Part shown: one piece after another, positions 61,768-64,000 of the stretch | Layout: every line of letters starts with the position of its first letter | How positions within the stretch are numbered: the stretch's first letter is position 1 | Assembly: GCA_947178215.1 (NCBI GenBank) | Contig: CAMWXJ010000003.1 | Span: 1 to 64,000 of the forward strand | DNA length: 64,000 nucleotides | Source of the DNA: an uncultured Porphyromonadaceae bacterium | GTDB lineage: Bacteria > Bacteroidota > Bacteroidia > Bacteroidales > Muribaculaceae | Reading direction: 5' to 3' | Made by a program: the position numbers and the translations under genes | The notes under the pieces: model-generated | Database searches by the model: none | What the model saw: only the letters and a program-made list of their open reading frames with translations | Told to the model about the DNA's origin: nothing

Positions 61768-61852
61768 GATGGTTGTTGTTATATTGGTTTTTTATTTTTG
61801 TTCCAAAGTAACAACAACTGCGGCATACCCGAGGTTCACGCCGCCGCCGGAG

Positions 61853-63043
61853 TCAGAGCCGGTCGGCTATGGCCGAGGCGAGCTCGCGCACAGCCGCCAG
61901 AGCATCCTGCGACGGAGCCTGCTTGAAGCTCACGCTGCCCGACACTATCTCCATACCGGTGTCCTGCAACAGCGCGTCCATTACCTTTACGGCCTGCGGC
62001 GCCCATGTGTGGCCCCCGATAAGTCCCGTCACGCGGTCTTTCATGCCGCGTGTCACCAGAGCGTCGACTACGCTTTTTATCGGCGGGAAAAGGGTCTCGG
62101 AATATGTGGGCGATGCTATTATAAGCCCCTTGTGGGTGAATATGTCGGCGAGGATATAGCTCAGGTCGCTTATCGCGGCGTTGTGTACCGCTATGTCTTT
62201 CACACCGCGCGCCGCGAGGGTGGCGGCGGCCTCCTCGACCATAAGCTCGGTATTGCCGTACATGGAGCCGTAGACGATGGTCACGCCGTTGTCAAACGGC
62301 TCGTAGCGGCTCATGCGATCGTAATATGCACCCACCTCGCGCATCCTTTCGCGCCACACCGGGCCGTGGGTCGAGGCGAGAGTGGATATTTCAAGGCTTT
62401 TAAGCTTGGTGAGGGCGCGCTGCACAAAGCGGCCATACTTGCCCACGATGGCGCTGTAATAGCGTATCATCTCGGGGAAATAGCGCGTGGCGTCCATGTC
62501 GGTGTCTACCACGGCGCCGTTGAGCGCGCCGAAGCAGCCGAAGCCGTCGCCCGAGAAGAGCACGCCGTCGCAGGCGAGGAAAGTCATCATCGTCTCGGGC
62601 CAGTGCACCATGGGAGTGAAATGAAACGACAACGCGACGTCGCCGCCAAGCGGCAGAGTGTCGCCATCCTTGACCGTCATGGTCGGGGCTTCGATGCCGT
62701 AGTAGCCGGCCACCATGTTGACAGTCTGGGTGTTGCCCACAATCACCATGTCGGGATAAGCGTTGAGCAGCAGAGAGATAGCCCCCGAGTGGTCGGGCTC
62801 CATATGATTGATTACCAGATAGTCGGGTGCGCGTCCGTCGGTGAGGCGGTTGATATGCTCTATCTGCTTCAAGGCATGTCCGGCCTCCACTCCGTCAATC
62901 ACGGCAATCTTGTCGCCGCCTGTCACGAGATAGGAGTTGTAGCTGACGCCAAGCGGCAGCGGCCACAGCGATTCAAAGCGATGAAGGGTGCGGTCGTTGA
63001 CACCGATATAATGTACATGTCGTGAAATCTGCGCTACATTCAT
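61853..63043 (-). CDS. flavodiiron protein (FprA-type, O2/NO reductase)
   Basis: A 396-residue A-type flavoprotein. The N-terminal metallo-beta-lactamase-like domain (about 1-245) carries the di-iron ligands in NHMEPDHSGA (HxExD) and further His/Asp motifs (FHFTPMVHWPETMMTFLACDGVLFSGDGFG; STHGPVWR). The C-terminal flavodoxin domain (about 250-396) begins TIVYGSMYGNTELM, the FMN-binding loop. It reduces O2 to water or NO to N2O with electrons from rubredoxin or similar. Its place before ahpC-ahpF gives an oxygen-defence block in an anaerobe. Confidence 0.94.
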   Translation of the reverse strand: MNVAQISRHVHYIGVNDRTLHRFESLWPLPLGVSYNSYLVTGGDKIAVIDGVEAGHALKQIEHINRLTDGRAPDYLVINHMEPDHSGAISLLLNAYPDMVIVGNTQTVNMVAGYYGIEAPTMTVKDGDTLPLGGDVALSFHFTPMVHWPETMMTFLACDGVLFSGDGFGCFGALNGAVVDTDMDATRYFPEMIRYYSAIVGKYGRFVQRALTKLKSLEISTLASTHGPVWRERMREVGAYYDRMSRYEPFDNGVTIVYGSMYGNTELMVEEAAATLAARGVKDIAVHNAAISDLSYILADIFTHKGLIIASPTYSETLFPPIKSVVDALVTRGMKDRVTGLIGGHTWAPQAVKVMDALLQDTGMEIVSGSVSFKQAPSQDALAAVRELASAIADRL

Positions 63044-63050
63044 TGTGTAT

Positions 63051-63079
63051 GGTAGTATGTGTTTTGGTAGTATGTGTTT
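63051..63079. repeat. tandem duplication of 14 bases
   Basis: GGTAGTATGTGTTT occurs at 63051-63064 and 63066-63079, separated by one base, just upstream of the flavodiiron start at 63043. It would lie in the mRNA leader. Confidence 0.7.
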
Positions 63080-63203
63080 ATTGTACCTGTTAAAACTGAC
63101 TCAGCTCAGCCACTGCGGCGGCACAAGCTTCAGGGATGCCGACGTGTCGTTTCACATTACACTTTTATAATGACTGTAAGACCGAGTAGTTTGTTATGCA
63201 CCG

Positions 63204-63211
63204 CAAAATTA
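63204..63211 (-). promoter_or_regulatory. -7 box upstream of the flavodiiron gene
   Basis: The minus strand reads TAATTTTG. It would give a leader of about 155 bases. The -33 element is weak. The gap 63044-63345 contains this site, the tandem repeat and the hairpin at 63283. Confidence 0.45.
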
Positions 63212-63282
63212 CACAAAAATTCTTTTCATCCCTTACTTTTCGTGATTTAGCCTGCCGCCCGCGCCCCGCCGGCAGGAATCGA

Positions 63283-63320
63283 AAGCGGCCCGGACCTCGA
63301 AATCGAGGCTCGGGCCGCTT
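63283..63320 (-). terminator. hairpin after the truncated secreted-protein gene
   Basis: AAGCGGCCCG (63283-63292) pairs with CGGGCCGCTT (63311-63320), with an inner CCTCGA/TCGAGG stem. It follows the stop at 63346 by about 26 bases on the minus strand. The U tract is poor. Confidence 0.6.
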
Positions 63321-63345
63321 GTATAGAGCGTATCCGCAGAGGATA

Positions 63346-64000
63346 TCAGCGGACGAGAATCTTCTTCACATCGTTGCCTTGACGACGGATGTAGATGCCG
63401 GGGGCGAGGGCGTCGCCGCTTACGCGCACACCGTTGAGGTTGTAGAACTCTACGGGAGCATTGGCCGAGTCAATCTCAATGCCGTTGATTGCTGCCGCGC
63501 CCTGGCCGTTGAATGTGCACTTGATAGGCATACCCATCCATACCACGTCAATCACGAAGCTGGCCGCACCCTTTCCGTCAACGGTGCCGTTGAGCGTTAC
63601 ATCGGCTTCTAACTCGCCGTCCAAGAGGCTGAGCGCGGGGTCGTGGCAGGTGTAGGTGTCGACACCGTCGGTGGTGGTGCGGGTAACGCCGTCGAGCTTA
63701 ATGTCGCCCACGCTGCCGATGTCGCCGAGAGTGAGGTCAGGCAGGAGGAAAGTGAAAGTGCCGTCGGTATTCTCGGTAATAAAGATAGAGGTGTTGACAG
63801 GCTCGTCGGTTAACGAATCACCGTCCATCTCTACTTCAAGCTGGCCATTGTATTCCTCGCCCGTATTCTCTGTGTCGCCGTACACGCAGTAAACGTTGTC
63901 GATGGTAAGGCTATTGCCGGCCTCGATGTCGGCTGCATCGCCGAAGTAGTCGTTGGCGGCGAAGATGACGTTGATATGCTCGGGAGTAGCGTCAGAGAGA
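63346..64000 (-). CDS. secreted protein, 3' part only (calycin-like repeats, C-terminal sorting-like tail)
   Basis: The open frame runs off the window at 64000 with no start codon, so about 217 C-terminal residues are seen. Two similar stretches rich in acidic residues and beta-strands (SLTIDNVYC...; LPDLTLGDIGSVGDIKLDGV, DGELEADVTLNGTVDG) resemble calycin-like domains of Bacteroidales exported proteins. The last ~35 residues (VEFYNLNGVRV...GIYIRRQGNDVKKILVR) match the common C-terminal tail of secreted proteins in Prevotella and Muribaculaceae, similar to type A sorting domains. The function is unknown. Confidence 0.7.
   Translation of the reverse strand, partial: LSDATPEHINVIFAANDYFGDAADIEAGNSLTIDNVYCVYGDTENTGEEYNGQLEVEMDGDSLTDEPVNTSIFITENTDGTFTFLLPDLTLGDIGSVGDIKLDGVTRTTTDGVDTYTCHDPALSLLDGELEADVTLNGTVDGKGAASFVIDVVWMGMPIKCTFNGQGAAAINGIEIDSANAPVEFYNLNGVRVSGDALAPGIYIRRQGNDVKKILVR

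Overview
This window looks like a chromosome segment from a GC-rich member of the Bacteroidales, most like the Muribaculaceae / Bacteroides-Prevotella branch. The indications are Bacteroidota-type promoters (TAnnTTTG, often with TTG or TTTG 19-21 bp upstream), no Shine-Dalgarno sequences, a SusC/SusD pair, type III glutamine synthetase, LL-diaminopimelate aminotransferase, a PnuT/TonB thiamine-uptake operon under a TPP riboswitch, and many lipoproteins with Bacteroidota-style lipoboxes. The genus is inferred from gene content only.

Layout. 1-12.6 kb: tRNA-Ser, a PiT phosphate transporter, an OmpR-type two-component pair, a GH20 hexosaminidase lipoprotein, a GltD-type oxidoreductase, xylulokinase, and a NUDIX / ECF sigma / putative anti-sigma / secreted-protein run. 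12.6-19.4 kb: a possible small RNA, then exporter locus 1 (membrane-fusion protein, ABC ATPase, two FtsX/MacB-type permeases, response regulator, histidine kinase). 19.5-25.6 kb: rpsO, a CAGT tetranucleotide tract and a SusC/SusD pair. 25.8-42.3 kb: housekeeping genes (dapF, dapL, glnN, a purF-like gene, ligA, an S9 peptidase, a DUF1599 protein, a DoxX-like membrane protein, tpiA, a SPOR protein, folE, a dicarboxylate symporter). 42.3-51.2 kb: exporter locus 2, a paralogue of locus 1 that also carries a TolC-type protein. 51.3-56.1 kb: aspartate 4-decarboxylase and the thiamine-uptake operon. 56.2-59.4 kb: an AT-richer five-gene block of lipoproteins and secreted proteins with an NVEALA-like small protein. 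59.6-63.0 kb: ahpF, ahpC and a flavodiiron protein. 63.3-64.0 kb: the 3' end of a secreted protein cut by the window edge.

The most interesting structure is the pair of exporter loci. Both keep the order MFP-ATPase-permease-permease-(TolC)-regulator-kinase, and both have a TGTACG-N4-CGTACA type dyad upstream. Locus 2 has a textbook sigma-54 promoter and a complete NtrC-type activator with GAFTGA. Locus 1 has a promoter of the ordinary Bacteroidota type, and its regulator lacks the whole AAA+ domain while keeping a nearly identical recognition helix. This suggests a duplicated envelope-export system in which one copy moved from sigma-54 control to ordinary promoter control while keeping the same operator sequence. 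Other items worth attention are the AT-rich lipoprotein / NVEALA-like operon behind a 29-bp perfect palindrome, a TPP aptamer ending four bases before a start codon, and a possible ncRNA with duplicated terminator arms.
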